Source of the DNA: Micromonospora chokoriensis
Lineage (GTDB): Bacteria > Actinomycetota > Actinomycetes > Mycobacteriales > Micromonosporaceae
Length of the DNA: 64,000 nucleotides
Direction: 5' to 3'
Assembly (NCBI RefSeq): GCF_000718555.1
Contig: NZ_JOAN01000022.1
Coordinates: 79,974 to 143,973 of the forward strand
Below, one piece after another: positions 44,767 through 53,578 of the stretch. The position numbers were made by a program, and so were the translations under genes. A model generated the notes under the pieces. That model did no database searches and was not told the DNA's origin. It saw nothing but the letters and a program-made list of their open reading frames with translations. Numbering within the stretch: position 1 is the first letter of the stretch; every line of letters starts with the position of its first letter.

Positions 44767-45114
44767 TCAGGGGGCGGCACGGGACGCCGGGTCGACCGAC
44801 TCCGGCTCGTAGCGCAGCACGTCGGCCAGGCCGGTCACCCGCAGCACCCGATCGACACGGCCGTTGGCGCCGGTGAGCCGAAGCCAACCCCCGTCGGCCG
44901 CCGCCTGATTGTCACCCCGGACGAAGACGGCCATCCCGGTGGAGTCGCAGAACGTCAGGTCGGTGAGGTCGAGCAGCACCCGGGTCTCGCCGGCGGCGGT
45001 GAGTCGATCGATCGCGGCGGTCAGCTCCGGGGCGGTGCTCAGGTCCAACTCGCCCACGAGCCGCAGGCAGGCGCCACCACCGTCGCGCTCGACGTAGCTG
45101 ACGCTGAACGTCAC
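44767..45114 (-). CDS. STAS-domain anti-sigma factor antagonist
   Basis: 115 residues from the GTG at 45114 with GGGGGAG upstream. STAS pattern: CLRLVGELDLSTAPELTAAI and LLDLTDLTFCDSTGMAVFVR, whose serine/threonine pair is the expected phosphorylation site. It probably binds an anti-sigma factor when unphosphorylated. It lies 72 bp from the response-regulator gene in the same direction, within the SpoIIE/STAS cluster. Confidence 0.9.
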   Translation of the reverse strand: MTFSVSYVERDGGGACLRLVGELDLSTAPELTAAIDRLTAAGETRVLLDLTDLTFCDSTGMAVFVRGDNQAAADGGWLRLTGANGRVDRVLRVTGLADVLRYEPESVDPASRAAP

Positions 45115-45181
45115 CGTTCTCCCCCTCGCTCCACCCCACCCTCGGGTGGGACGTTTGCAGTCCGGCAAGTATACGCAGAGC

Positions 45182-45238
45182 TGACCGAACGGCCCCCGAG
45201 CGCGGTGATCGATCCGGGGCCAGCGGCGGGGTCGGTCA
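45182..45238 (-). terminator. hairpin between STAS and cobalamin-binding genes
   Basis: The outer arms CTGACCGA and TCGGTCAG enclose a second GGCCCC/GGGGCC pairing. The hairpin overlaps the end of the cobalamin-binding gene and is placed to terminate that transcript before the STAS gene. Confidence 0.5.
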
Positions 45239-46273
45239 GTGGGCCGTGGCGGGCAGCGCCGCGCATCCCAGCGCCAACATCCGCCCCGCCCGGGGGAAGT
45301 CCCGCAACGCGGCGGCGTAGTGCTCCAGAGGCAGGGCGACCGCCCCAGCCGGCACCCCACGACTGCGCAGGATCCCCGCCAGCCACTGCACGAACTCGGT
45401 GAACAACGAGGCGTCGTCGACGTAGACCGCCGCCGCCAGGAAATCGACGATGTGACCCAGGTCGCTCACGGTCGCGTCGAGCTGGGCGGCGGTGTACTCG
45501 CGTGCCGCCGGCACCCGCTCCCGCAGCTCCGCCAACGCGCTGTCGATCAGCTCACCACGACGGCGCAGCAGGCTGGCGTACTCGTCGTCGGCCAGGTGCG
45601 CCAGCCGCGCCGCCGGCACCCCGCGCAACGCCCGCTCGTCGGAGATCAGCTCGGCCGCCGAGGGCGCGTCCGGCGCCCAGGCCACGCCGAGCCGACGCGC
45701 CCACCGACCATCCGCGCCGAACCCGCGCCCGCCGACCACCACCGGCACGTCCGAACGGCGGCAGGCTTCGATCATCCGATGGGCGTACGGCAGCCGCATC
45801 GGCAGCGCGCACGCCAACGCGACCGCGTGCGCGTCGTAGCGGTGCAGGTAGGACACGAGGTGCGCCGCCGGCACGCTGGCGCCCAGGAAGGTCACCTGCC
45901 ACCCACGTAACCGCAGCACCTCGGCCACCAACCGGGGCGGAAGCGCGTGCCACTCGCCGTCCATGCAGGCGACCACCACCCGGCCGCGGGTCGGCCGTGA
46001 CTTGGCGTACGCGGACACCGCCGCCACCACCTGCTCGCTGATGTGGGTGGCCGCGTGCTCCTGGGCGACGCTCCACTCGTTGCGTGCCCACCGCTCGCCC
46101 ACCTCGGCCTGGGCAGGCGCGACCAGGTCGAGCAACACCCGCTCCGCCGGGACACCCGCGTCGAGCAGAGCGATCGCCAGGTCGGTGGCGGCGTACTCGT
46201 CGGCGTCGGCGAGGCAGTCCAGGTAGCCGGAGTACGCGTCGTCCAGGTCGACGGCGGCCGTGGCGGCGGTCAC
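45236..46273 (-). CDS. cobalamin-binding protein with CarH-type photoreceptor signature
   Basis: 345 residues from a GTG that overlaps the SpoIIE-type gene (GTGA). The four-helix region (about 10-92) contains W62-x9-E72-H73 (RWARNEWSVAQEHAAT), the light-sensing signature of CarH-like B12 receptors. The Rossmann-like B12 domain (about 95-215) has VVVACMDGEWHALPPRLVAE with H109 as candidate cobalt ligand and VVVGGRGFG. There is no MerR DNA-binding domain. Instead an extra C-terminal helical region (about 235-345) follows. It may regulate the coupled phosphatase by light or B12. Confidence 0.82.
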   Translation of the reverse strand: MTAATAAVDLDDAYSGYLDCLADADEYAATDLAIALLDAGVPAERVLLDLVAPAQAEVGERWARNEWSVAQEHAATHISEQVVAAVSAYAKSRPTRGRVVVACMDGEWHALPPRLVAEVLRLRGWQVTFLGASVPAAHLVSYLHRYDAHAVALACALPMRLPYAHRMIEACRRSDVPVVVGGRGFGADGRWARRLGVAWAPDAPSAAELISDERALRGVPAARLAHLADDEYASLLRRRGELIDSALAELRERVPAAREYTAAQLDATVSDLGHIVDFLAAAVYVDDASLFTEFVQWLAGILRSRGVPAGAVALPLEHYAAALRDFPRAGRMLALGCAALPATAH

Positions 46274-48054
46274 GCGGGAGTCTCCCCTGCTTGGTCGAGG
46301 CCGGCGGGCACCGAGTGCAGGTGCCGAGCCCCGCGAGCGCTCAGGCCGGCCGCCCGCAGCGCCAGCACAGCGATGTCGTCGTGGTCGCCCTGCGCCAGCC
46401 AGTCGCAGGTGACCTGCTCGACCCGTTCGGCCAGGGCCGGCGCGGGCATCCGCTGGCAGCCGGTGAGCGCGGTGACCAGCCGCTCGGGGCCGAACAGCTC
46501 GTCGCCACGCCGGCCGCCCCGGGCCTCGGTCACCCCGTCGCTGTAGAGCAGGCAGGTCTCGCCCGGTGCCAGCCGCACGGTCACCTCGCCGACGCGGGGG
46601 TCGGACACCACCCCGATCAGCATGCCGCGCAGCGGCACCGCCTCTACCTCGCCGGAGGCGCGCAGCACCAGCGGTGGCAGGTGCCCGCCACCGGCCATGG
46701 TGAGGGTGAGGCCACCGTCGCGCTCCGGACGGGCCACCCCGAGCACGATGGTGGCGAAGCGACCCTGGCCGTGCGCCTGGGTCGTCTCCAGCAGCGCGTC
46801 GTTGAGCAGCCGCAGCAGCCGCGCGGGGTGCGACTCCAACCGGTGCAGCGCCTGGAGGCACTGGCGCAGCTGGCCGGTGAAGACGGCGGCCTCGACGCCC
46901 TTGCCGGACACGTCGCCGAGGAAGAACACCGAACCCCCGTCGGCGAGGCGGTGCGAGCCGTAGAAGTCGCCGCCGATGCGCAGCCCCGCCTGCGCGGGCC
47001 GGTACGCGGTGCCCCACTGCACGCCGGCCGCCTCGACCGGCTCGACCGGCAGCAGGCTGGCCTGCAGGGTGTCGGCCACCTCCGCCTGGTCGCGGTAGAG
47101 CAGCGCGGTGGTCAACGCCGCGCCAGCGCGGGCCGCGAAGGCGCGGATCAGCTCCACGTCGGCCTCGTCGTACCAGCGGGTGGCGCGGCGGGCCACCAGC
47201 AGCACACCGACCGGCGCGTCGCGGCCCGGCAGCGGGACGACCCGCGCGGCGCTCTCGGTGCCGGCGAGCCCCGGCAGCCAACCGGCGTCGACGGCCTGCT
47301 CGACCAGCCAGTCCACCGCGTGCGGCTCGACGCCGGTCAGCCCGTCTGCGATGGCGGCCGGCAGGTCACCGCCGGCCAACACGCCGCTGTCCACCGTCGG
47401 CGCCTCGTCGTCGGTGCGCGAACCGCGCCACCACCGGGCGCGACCAGCCCGTGGGGCGAGCACCAGCACCGCGACCTCGGCCAGGGCCGGCACGGCGAGT
47501 CGGACGATCGCGGCAGCGGCCCGGTCGGGGTGCAGGGGGTTGCCCAACTTGTCGCCGACCACGGCCAGGAACGCCGAGCGGGCCCGCTCGGCGAGCAGCG
47601 CGTCGGCGCGGCTGGCGCTGTCGGTGACGTCCTCGACGTACCAGCAGCAACGGGCATCGGAGAGCGGCACCTGGCGCGCGGTGAGCTGACGCCCGCGATG
47701 GATGAAGCCGGCCGGGGCGCCCTCGCTCAGCGCGGGCACACCGGCTGCGCTGAGCAGCTCGCCGGGCGTCACCTCGGGCAACAACCGCTCGGCCACCGGG
47801 CTGACGTGCCGCACGACGCCATCGGCGTCGCAGACCACCAGGCCCTCACGGAAGTGCTCGACGACCTCGAACCAGTCGGGCGCTGCCTGCCGAGGGTCGG
47901 GTGCCAGCGGCGGGAGGGCCACCGTCGGGCGGGGGCGAACGTCGGCGGACCACGCCGAGGGTCGTGTCGTGCTCGGCGTGGAGAGCCGTCCGTCGCCCGG
48001 GTCGTAGTCCCTGACGTCGGAAGCAGTCACCAGCTGAGCCTCACTCCTTGTCAT
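46270..48054 (-). CDS. SpoIIE-type PP2C phosphatase with PAS and GAF domains
   Basis: 594 residues. A PAS-like region (about 60-150, FREGLVVCDADGVVRHVSPV), a GAF region (about 165-315) and a PPM/SpoIIE phosphatase domain (about 350-575) with metal motifs RIGGDFYGSHRLADGG, FFLGDVSGKGVEAAV and YSDGVTEARGG, DDIAVLAL. Such enzymes dephosphorylate STAS antagonists to release sigma factors. Two STAS genes flank the cluster. An alternative GTG start is at 48030. It is coupled to the cobalamin-binding gene and divergent from a STAS gene. Confidence 0.93.
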   Translation of the reverse strand: MTRSEAQLVTASDVRDYDPGDGRLSTPSTTRPSAWSADVRPRPTVALPPLAPDPRQAAPDWFEVVEHFREGLVVCDADGVVRHVSPVAERLLPEVTPGELLSAAGVPALSEGAPAGFIHRGRQLTARQVPLSDARCCWYVEDVTDSASRADALLAERARSAFLAVVGDKLGNPLHPDRAAAAIVRLAVPALAEVAVLVLAPRAGRARWWRGSRTDDEAPTVDSGVLAGGDLPAAIADGLTGVEPHAVDWLVEQAVDAGWLPGLAGTESAARVVPLPGRDAPVGVLLVARRATRWYDEADVELIRAFAARAGAALTTALLYRDQAEVADTLQASLLPVEPVEAAGVQWGTAYRPAQAGLRIGGDFYGSHRLADGGSVFFLGDVSGKGVEAAVFTGQLRQCLQALHRLESHPARLLRLLNDALLETTQAHGQGRFATIVLGVARPERDGGLTLTMAGGGHLPPLVLRASGEVEAVPLRGMLIGVVSDPRVGEVTVRLAPGETCLLYSDGVTEARGGRRGDELFGPERLVTALTGCQRMPAPALAERVEQVTCDWLAQGDHDDIAVLALRAAGLSARGARHLHSVPAGLDQAGETPA

Positions 48055-48202
48055 TCACCGAACCCGTGCCGGAACCGGCGTCTACGGTCAAAACTCTCCA
48101 GCCCACCCTACGCCGCGACGCCGATAGCGGCATCTCAGAGCAGGTAGCGGGCGCCGCCGCCCCCCGCTTTGCGTTTCCTCGCGCGACTGGGAAAATGCAA
48201 GG

Positions 48203-48541
48203 ATGTCCGAGCAGCTGCTGACCATCGAGACAACCCGGCTCGCCGCCGGGCACGTCCGACTCCGGCTGACCGGTGAACTCGACTACGACACCGCGCCCGA
48301 GTTGGTCGCCGCAGCAGCCGAACTGCGCGGCGACGGCGACGCCCCGGTGCTTGTCGACCTGACCGGCGTGACCCTCTGCGACTCCTCCGGGCTCAGCGCG
48401 CTGCTGGTGGTGCACCGCGCCGCCGGGGCGATCCGGCTGACCGGGGTCAGCCCGCAGCTCCAGCGCATGCTGGACCGCACCGGCCTGAGTGAGTTACTGG
48501 CCGTGGCGTACGCCGACGGCGACGTACGCGCCATCGGCTGA
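48203..48541 (+). CDS. STAS-domain anti-sigma factor antagonist
   Basis: 112 residues. HVRLRLTGELDYDTAPELVA and VLVDLTGVTLCDSSGLSALL show the STAS fold and the SS phosphorylation site. It is divergent from the SpoIIE-type phosphatase gene across a 148-bp region, so they probably share regulation and act as enzyme and substrate. Confidence 0.92.
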   Translation: MSEQLLTIETTRLAAGHVRLRLTGELDYDTAPELVAAAAELRGDGDAPVLVDLTGVTLCDSSGLSALLVVHRAAGAIRLTGVSPQLQRMLDRTGLSELLAVAYADGDVRAIG

Positions 48542-48547
48542 CCCGCC

Positions 48548-48602
48548 GGCCACCCCGCGCGGACGGGGTGGCCCCCGACCCTGGGACCTGGGGTCGGGGG
48601 CC
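48548..48602 (+). terminator. overlapping double hairpin after the STAS gene
   Basis: GGCCACCCCG/CGGGGTGGCC (48548-48573, 10 bp) and GGCCCCCGACCC/GGGTCGGGGGCC (48570-48602, 12 bp) are both perfect. They share GGCC at 48570-48573, so both cannot form fully at once. It lies between convergent genes and can stop both transcripts. Confidence 0.75.
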
Positions 48603-48612
48603 GGAGGAATGT

Positions 48613-48927
48613 CTAGGGTGCCGTCATCGGCTGAAGCCGGGGGCCGTTCTCGCGTAGCTCGCCGACCGGGGTCGAGTCGACGTCCTCGGGCTCTCCCGAA
48701 TCAGGCGTCTGGTACAGGTAGCGGACGAACTGCCCACCCGCCTCGTTGTCGTCCGCGCCGGGCCACTGACCGATGCAGTCCATGCCGATCACCTCGCGGC
48801 CGGTTCCGTCCGCCTCCTCCAGCAGCGCCCACAGGCTCACCGGGTAACACCTGGTCTCCTCGGGCGTGAGTTGCCAGCGCGCGTACCAGCCGGGTCGGGC
48901 GGGGACGATCTCGACAATCTCCTTCAT
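48613..48927 (-). CDS. small hypothetical protein
   Basis: 104 residues beginning MKEIVEIVPARPGWYARWQL, tryptophan- and acid-rich, with IGMDCIGQWPGADD and QFVRYLYQTPDSGEPED. It is an independent reading frame with good codon bias and a GGAAGG site before the ATG at 48927. No family is recognised. It is divergent from the DUF2267-PCD gene. Confidence 0.65.
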   Translation of the reverse strand: MKEIVEIVPARPGWYARWQLTPEETRCYPVSLWALLEEADGTGREVIGMDCIGQWPGADDNEAGGQFVRYLYQTPDSGEPEDVDSTPVGELRENGPRLQPMTAP

Positions 48928-49128
48928 GACGGCCTTCCTTCCGCGTACCTCGGAAGAACTCCGGTCCTGACCTGATCGTGCGGGCCGGGCGGGTGAGCGC
49001 CCCTCACCCCGGGCGGATGAAGCGTGGCGCGGGCCGACCCGACCCGGCCGGCGGCCGCCGTTTCGTCCTCTCCGACGGCGGGAAGGCGACTGGCACAGCC
49101 ACGATCCCGAAGCGAGAGGGGTGCCACC

Positions 49129-50097
49129 ATGCGCAAGCAGATGGAGGGCGACAACCAGCGGCGCCGGGCGCTGGCCCGGCAGGCCCGCGAACAGGGTCGC
49201 CAGCCCAGCGAGTTCGGCGCCAGCCTGAGCGCCTCCAAGCAGCTCAAGAGCCTCGATGCCGGCAAGCGGGCCGGCCCACCACCGGCCGGACCGCACAAAC
49301 CGGACACCACGCGCGGCGGGCCGGCACCGCCTCCGGTCGGTAGCGCCGACAATCCGCGGCCCCAGCCGTCCCCGCCGAGCGGCGTGCGCAACATGGGCTA
49401 CCACGACCTGGTCGACGAGGTCCGGCGTCGCTCCGGGGTCGACTTCAAGACGGCCAAGGTCGGCACCGAGGCGACCGTGCTGGTCCTCGCGTTCGCCCTG
49501 GAAGCCGCCGAGCGGCAGCGGCTGCTCGCGGCGGTGCCGTCGTCGCTGCACGATGTGCTGCCGGTCGACGGCATCGAGCGGCACCAGGAGCTGCCCGGCT
49601 TCCTGGCCGAGGTGGGCCGGATCAGCGGCAACACCCCGGAGCAGGCCCGATACCAGGCGGAGGCGACGATCGCCGCGCTCGCCGAGCAGGACGGCGACCT
49701 CATCGAGTCGTTGCACGTACCTGACGGGTTGCGCGACCTGCTCAACCCGCCGGAGGCCGGCGGCGGGCTCGTGGGCGCCTCCACCACCACACCCACCCTG
49801 GACGCCGACGAGATCAGCGCGGCGCTGGACGACCTGCCGTACTGGACCGGCGACGGCCAGGGCCTCTACCGGGTGGTCGCGCTGCCGCCGGACAACCTGG
49901 ACCGGGTGCTCGACCGGCTCGACCGGATCCGCCAGGACAACGGACGCGGCCCGAGCATCGGACGGCCGGGTGACACCGCCGCCGTGTTGACCGTGCGGAC
50001 CAGCCAGGCCAACGGGGTGACCGCGCTCGACGTGGACCTCGCCCGTCAGATCGACGACGCGATCGACGAGGTGGGGGCCGGGATGGCCAGCGGCTGA
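49129..50097 (+). CDS. DUF2267 domain fused to a degenerate pterin dehydratase-like domain
   Basis: 322 residues from the ATG at 49129. A basic helical N-terminus (MRKQMEGDNQRRRALARQAR) and proline-rich linker precede a DUF2267 domain (about 85-215; GYHDLVDEVRRRSGVDFKTA) and a C-terminal region (about 230-320) resembling 4a-hydroxytetrahydrobiopterin dehydratase (LDDLPYWTGDGQGLYRVVAL, then VRTSQANGVTALDVDLARQI). The catalytic histidine motif is replaced by GRGPSIG, so it is probably not an active dehydratase. A weak sigma-B-like pattern (GTTT-16-GGGAAG, near 49065) lies upstream. A separate DUF2267 gene is at 59075. Confidence 0.75.
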   Translation: MRKQMEGDNQRRRALARQAREQGRQPSEFGASLSASKQLKSLDAGKRAGPPPAGPHKPDTTRGGPAPPPVGSADNPRPQPSPPSGVRNMGYHDLVDEVRRRSGVDFKTAKVGTEATVLVLAFALEAAERQRLLAAVPSSLHDVLPVDGIERHQELPGFLAEVGRISGNTPEQARYQAEATIAALAEQDGDLIESLHVPDGLRDLLNPPEAGGGLVGASTTTPTLDADEISAALDDLPYWTGDGQGLYRVVALPPDNLDRVLDRLDRIRQDNGRGPSIGRPGDTAAVLTVRTSQANGVTALDVDLARQIDDAIDEVGAGMASG

Positions 50098-50112
50098 CCG
50101 GCCACCGCGACG

Positions 50113-50160
50113 TCGGCGGGCCGGCGGGCCGGGGGAAACCCCGCTCCGCCGGCCCGTCGG
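50113..50160 (+). terminator. hairpin after the DUF2267-PCD gene
   Basis: CGGCGGGCCGGCGG and CCGCCGGCCCGTCGG pair with one mismatch; the loop itself holds GGGG-AAA-CCCC. It begins 16 bases after the stop at 50097. Confidence 0.7.
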
Positions 50161-50212
50161 CCGTGCCGGGCCCCGGACGGGCCGGACTCTGGGCTCGACT
50201 AGCGTGCCGAAC

Positions 50213-51007
50213 ATGAACCGCGCCGCCGACCGGCTGGAGTTGGTCGCCGACCCGGCCCGCCGGACCGGGCGGACCCTGCTGTCCGCCGGGGTCGAGCAGT
50301 CGTACGTGGACGTCGAGGATCCCCGGCACCTGCATTTCGAGTACGTGCGACGGATCGCCGCGGCGGTGCAGGTGGCGGCCCCGGCCGGCGCCCCGCTGAC
50401 CGTTCTGCACCTGGGCGGCGGCGCGTTGACGCTGCCCCGCTGGCTGGCCGCCACCCGGCCCGGGTCCCCGCAACGGGTCGTCGAGCGGGACGCGGCGGTC
50501 ATCGAGCTGGTCGCCCGGGAGTTGCCGCCGCTGCCGCCAGAGGTGCGCGTGGAGGTCGCCGACGCCCGCGACGCGCTCACCGCCACCCCACCCGAGGGGT
50601 ACGACGTGGTGATCGCCGACATCTACCGGGCGGCCCGGATGCCGCTGCACGTCCGCACCGTCGAGTTCGCCGCCGAGGTGGCCCGCGTCCTGCGCCCCGA
50701 CGGGTTGTACCTGGTCAACGTCACGGACCTGCCGCCACTTGTCGACACCCGGGTGCAGGTGGCCACGTTGCGGGCGGTCTTCGCCGACGTGTGCGTGGTC
50801 GGCGACCGGCGGATGTTGCGCGGCCGGCGGTACGGCAACCTGGTGCTGGCCGCGACCTCCCGCCCCGGCGGGCTGCCGGTGGCCCGGCTGGCGGTGGCCG
50901 CCCTGCGCGATCCGGTGCCCGGCGGTCTGCTGCACGCCACCGCGCTCGACACCTTCGTCGCCGGCGCCCACCCCGTCACCGACGCGGACGACACCTCCCG
51001 CCGCTGA
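50213..51007 (+). CDS. spermidine synthase-like methyltransferase-fold protein
   Basis: 264 residues (a GTG at 50204 is an alternative start). The class I fold shows TVLHLGGGALTLPRWLAATR, RVVERDAAVIELVAREL and YDVVIADIYRAARMP, as in actinobacterial spermidine-synthase-like proteins. The acidic DxxxxxD aminopropyl site is not obvious, so an actual aminopropyltransferase activity is unproven. It is followed 58 bases later by the AI-2E family gene. Confidence 0.75.
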   Translation: MNRAADRLELVADPARRTGRTLLSAGVEQSYVDVEDPRHLHFEYVRRIAAAVQVAAPAGAPLTVLHLGGGALTLPRWLAATRPGSPQRVVERDAAVIELVARELPPLPPEVRVEVADARDALTATPPEGYDVVIADIYRAARMPLHVRTVEFAAEVARVLRPDGLYLVNVTDLPPLVDTRVQVATLRAVFADVCVVGDRRMLRGRRYGNLVLAATSRPGGLPVARLAVAALRDPVPGGLLHATALDTFVAGAHPVTDADDTSRR

Positions 51008-51065
51008 TCGCCGTTGTGCCCGCAAAGCCGGGTTTCCGACGGCGCGCGCGGGGAAGGCGGGCCGG

Positions 51066-52136
51066 ATGAGCAACACCGCCGATCGGGAGACCACCCGCCG
51101 CACCCTGATCGTGATCGGTCTGGTGCTGGCGACCGCGCTCGCGCTGGCCTTCGTGTACGCGACCCGGCGGGTGCTGGTCTGGGCGGTGGTCGCCGCGTTC
51201 TTCGCCGTCGCGCTCAAACCCCTCGTCGACCGGCTGCAACGCCGCTTCGTCCGGCGTCGGGCGCTGGCCACCCTGCTGGTGTTCCTCGCCGCGTTCGTGT
51301 TGCTGGCGATCCTGGCCGCGCTCATCCTGGTGCCGCTGTTCGACGAGGTGGGCCGCTTCGCCGACCGGGCGCCCGAGCTACTGCGCGACGCCCGCGCCGG
51401 CCGGGGCCCGCTGGGGCAGGTGCTGGAGCGCACCGGGGCGCGACGCTACGTCAGCGAGCACTCCGACCAGCTGCGCGACCTGGGCACCCGGCTGCGCCAA
51501 CCCGCTGTCGGCGTGCTGCGCGGCGTCGTAGAGACGGTCGCTGGGCTGCTCACTGTCGTCGTGCTCGCGTACCTCATGGTGTTGGAGGCGCCGCGGATCA
51601 CCCGCGGCGTACTCGCGGCGGCCGGGGACGGTCGGGGCGAGCGGCTGCGCCGGGTGGGCCGGGAGGTGTCGCGCACCGTCACCGGCTACCTCACCGGAAA
51701 CCTGCTGATCAGCGTGATCTGCGGGGCGTTGACCTACGTGGTCCTGGCCCTCACCGGGGTGCCGTTCGCGGCCGTGATCGCCCTGCTGGTGGCGGTCGCC
51801 GACCTGATACCGCTGGTCGGCGCCACCCTCGGCGCGGTGATCGCGACCGGCGCGGCCTTCCTGCACTCCCCCACCGCCGGGGTGGTGGTGCTTGTCTTCT
51901 TCGTGGTCTACCAGCAGCTGGAGAACCACCTGCTCCAGCCGTTCATCCTGTCTCGCGCGGTGCGGCTCAACCCGTTGACCGTGCTGATCAGTGTGCTGCT
52001 CGCGGCGGAGCTGGCCGGTCTGCTCGGCGCGCTGCTGGCCATCCCCGCCGCCGGCATCATCCAGACCCTGCTGCGCGAGTACGGCCCGCGCCGGCTCCGG
52101 ACCACCCCGCCGGCCGGTCCGGCCCGCTCCGCCTGA
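51066..52136 (+). CDS. AI-2E family transporter
   Basis: 356 residues from the ATG at 51066. About eight transmembrane segments are present with the family features: an N-terminal pair (TLIVIGLVLATALALAFVYA, VLVWAVVAAFFAVALKPLVD), LAYLMVLEAPRI, and YQQLENHLLQPFILSRAVRL. Such proteins export small signals or sodium ions. It converges on the NADH dehydrogenase gene 21 bp away. Confidence 0.88.
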   Translation: MSNTADRETTRRTLIVIGLVLATALALAFVYATRRVLVWAVVAAFFAVALKPLVDRLQRRFVRRRALATLLVFLAAFVLLAILAALILVPLFDEVGRFADRAPELLRDARAGRGPLGQVLERTGARRYVSEHSDQLRDLGTRLRQPAVGVLRGVVETVAGLLTVVVLAYLMVLEAPRITRGVLAAAGDGRGERLRRVGREVSRTVTGYLTGNLLISVICGALTYVVLALTGVPFAAVIALLVAVADLIPLVGATLGAVIATGAAFLHSPTAGVVVLVFFVVYQQLENHLLQPFILSRAVRLNPLTVLISVLLAAELAGLLGALLAIPAAGIIQTLLREYGPRRLRTTPPAGPARSA

Positions 52137-52157
52137 CTCTGACCGGCGCGTGCCCGC

Positions 52158-53459
52158 TCAGCGGGACCGGGTCGTCACCTCGGGTGTGGTGCTCTCCAGC
52201 GGCACCGCGTTGGCCGGCACCAGCCCCAACTGGACCGCGGACCGGGTCAACGCGGCGTCGAGCACCCAGTCGGCGCTGACCCGCGTGCGGTTGCCCGGCA
52301 TCGCCATCAGGTGGTACGCCCTGGTGACCGCCTTGGCCGGCAACCCGGCCAGATTGATCTGCAACGGGTTCGCCGCCGCGTCCTTGCCACCCAGGTCGAC
52401 GACCCAGCCCAGGTCGTGGTGCTTGTACGGCTTGCGTTGGCCGAAGCCGTACGACGCGGCGATGTTGTGCGCCACCCGCTTGCCCTGCCGCTGCGCGTGC
52501 TGGGCGGTCATCCCGCAGACCTGCCCCGGGTTGACCAGATCGGGCACGGCGGCGGCATCGCCGCACGCGAACACCTCGGGATAGCCGGGAACGTTGAGGA
52601 ACTCGTCGGTCACCAGTCGACCCCGGTCGGTCCGCAGGCCCAACTCGTTGACGAACGGGTCGGGGCGCACCCCCACACACCACACCAGGGTGCAGGTCGG
52701 CACGTACTCACCGTCGGTGAGCTTCACCCCGTCGCAGGTCGCCTCGGCCACCGAGGTGCCCATCCGCACGTCCACCCCACGCCGGTTGAGCACCTTGTGC
52801 GAGGTGTCCGACATCCGCTTGTCCAACTCCGGCAGCACCCGGGGCGCCACGTCGAGCAGCATCCAACGGGGCCGGACGGTCAGCCGGGGCCGCTGGGCGT
52901 GCAGCGCGTCGGTGAACAACTGCCCGTGCGCCGCGACCTCGGTGCCGGTGTAGCCCGCCCCGACCACCACGAACGTGGCGCGGGCCTGCTGCTCGGCCGG
53001 GTCCTCGGCCTGCTCGGCCAGCTCGATCTGACGCACGATGTGATCGTGCAGGTAGACGGCCTCGGGCAGGCCGCGGAAGCCGTGCGCGTACTCGGTCACT
53101 CCCGGGATGGGCAGCAGCTTGTTGACGCTGCCCACGGCGAGCACCAACCGGTCGTACGCCAGCCGGTTCTTCTCCCCCTCGGCCTGGGTGAAGCCGACCC
53201 AGCGGTTCTGCAGGTCGACGTGGTCCGCCTCGCCGATCACCACCCGTACGCCCTTGAGCGTCCCGGTCAACGGCACAGCGATCCGTTTGGGCTCGACCAC
53301 CCCGGCCGCCACCTCGGGCAACAACGGCAGGTACAGGAAGTAGTCGGTCGAGTTCAGCACCACGATCTCGGCCCGGTCCCGGGCGATCCGGCTCAACGTC
53401 TTCGCCGCGTGGTAACCCGCGAACCCGGCCCCCACGATCACCACACGAGGTTTCGTCAT
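52158..53459 (-). CDS. type II NADH dehydrogenase (NDH-2)
   Basis: 433 residues from the ATG at 53459. FAD-binding VVIVGAGFAGYHAAKTL, LYLPLLPEVAAGVVEPKRI, NADH-binding FVVVGAGYTGTEVAAH and the second FAD motif VFACGDAAAVPDLVNPGQVC are clear. It transfers electrons from NADH to quinone without pumping protons. The C-terminal membrane-anchoring helices are amphipathic. Confidence 0.92.
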   Translation of the reverse strand: MTKPRVVIVGAGFAGYHAAKTLSRIARDRAEIVVLNSTDYFLYLPLLPEVAAGVVEPKRIAVPLTGTLKGVRVVIGEADHVDLQNRWVGFTQAEGEKNRLAYDRLVLAVGSVNKLLPIPGVTEYAHGFRGLPEAVYLHDHIVRQIELAEQAEDPAEQQARATFVVVGAGYTGTEVAAHGQLFTDALHAQRPRLTVRPRWMLLDVAPRVLPELDKRMSDTSHKVLNRRGVDVRMGTSVAEATCDGVKLTDGEYVPTCTLVWCVGVRPDPFVNELGLRTDRGRLVTDEFLNVPGYPEVFACGDAAAVPDLVNPGQVCGMTAQHAQRQGKRVAHNIAASYGFGQRKPYKHHDLGWVVDLGGKDAAANPLQINLAGLPAKAVTRAYHLMAMPGNRTRVSADWVLDAALTRSAVQLGLVPANAVPLESTTPEVTTRSR

Positions 53460-53578
53460 TGCGGGCCGTTTCCCGTCGAAGCCCCGCACAAACGTCCCTG
53501 CGCCGGCGCGTCCCGTTCGACCGGCCTGGCCGGCCTGGTCGAGCAGGTCGGTCTCGTCGACCTCGTCGGCCTGGTCGG

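Noticed and set aside
46084..48147. 687-codon open frame on the plus strand
   Set aside because: Antisense to the SpoIIE-type phosphatase and cobalamin-binding genes, which carry clear motifs.
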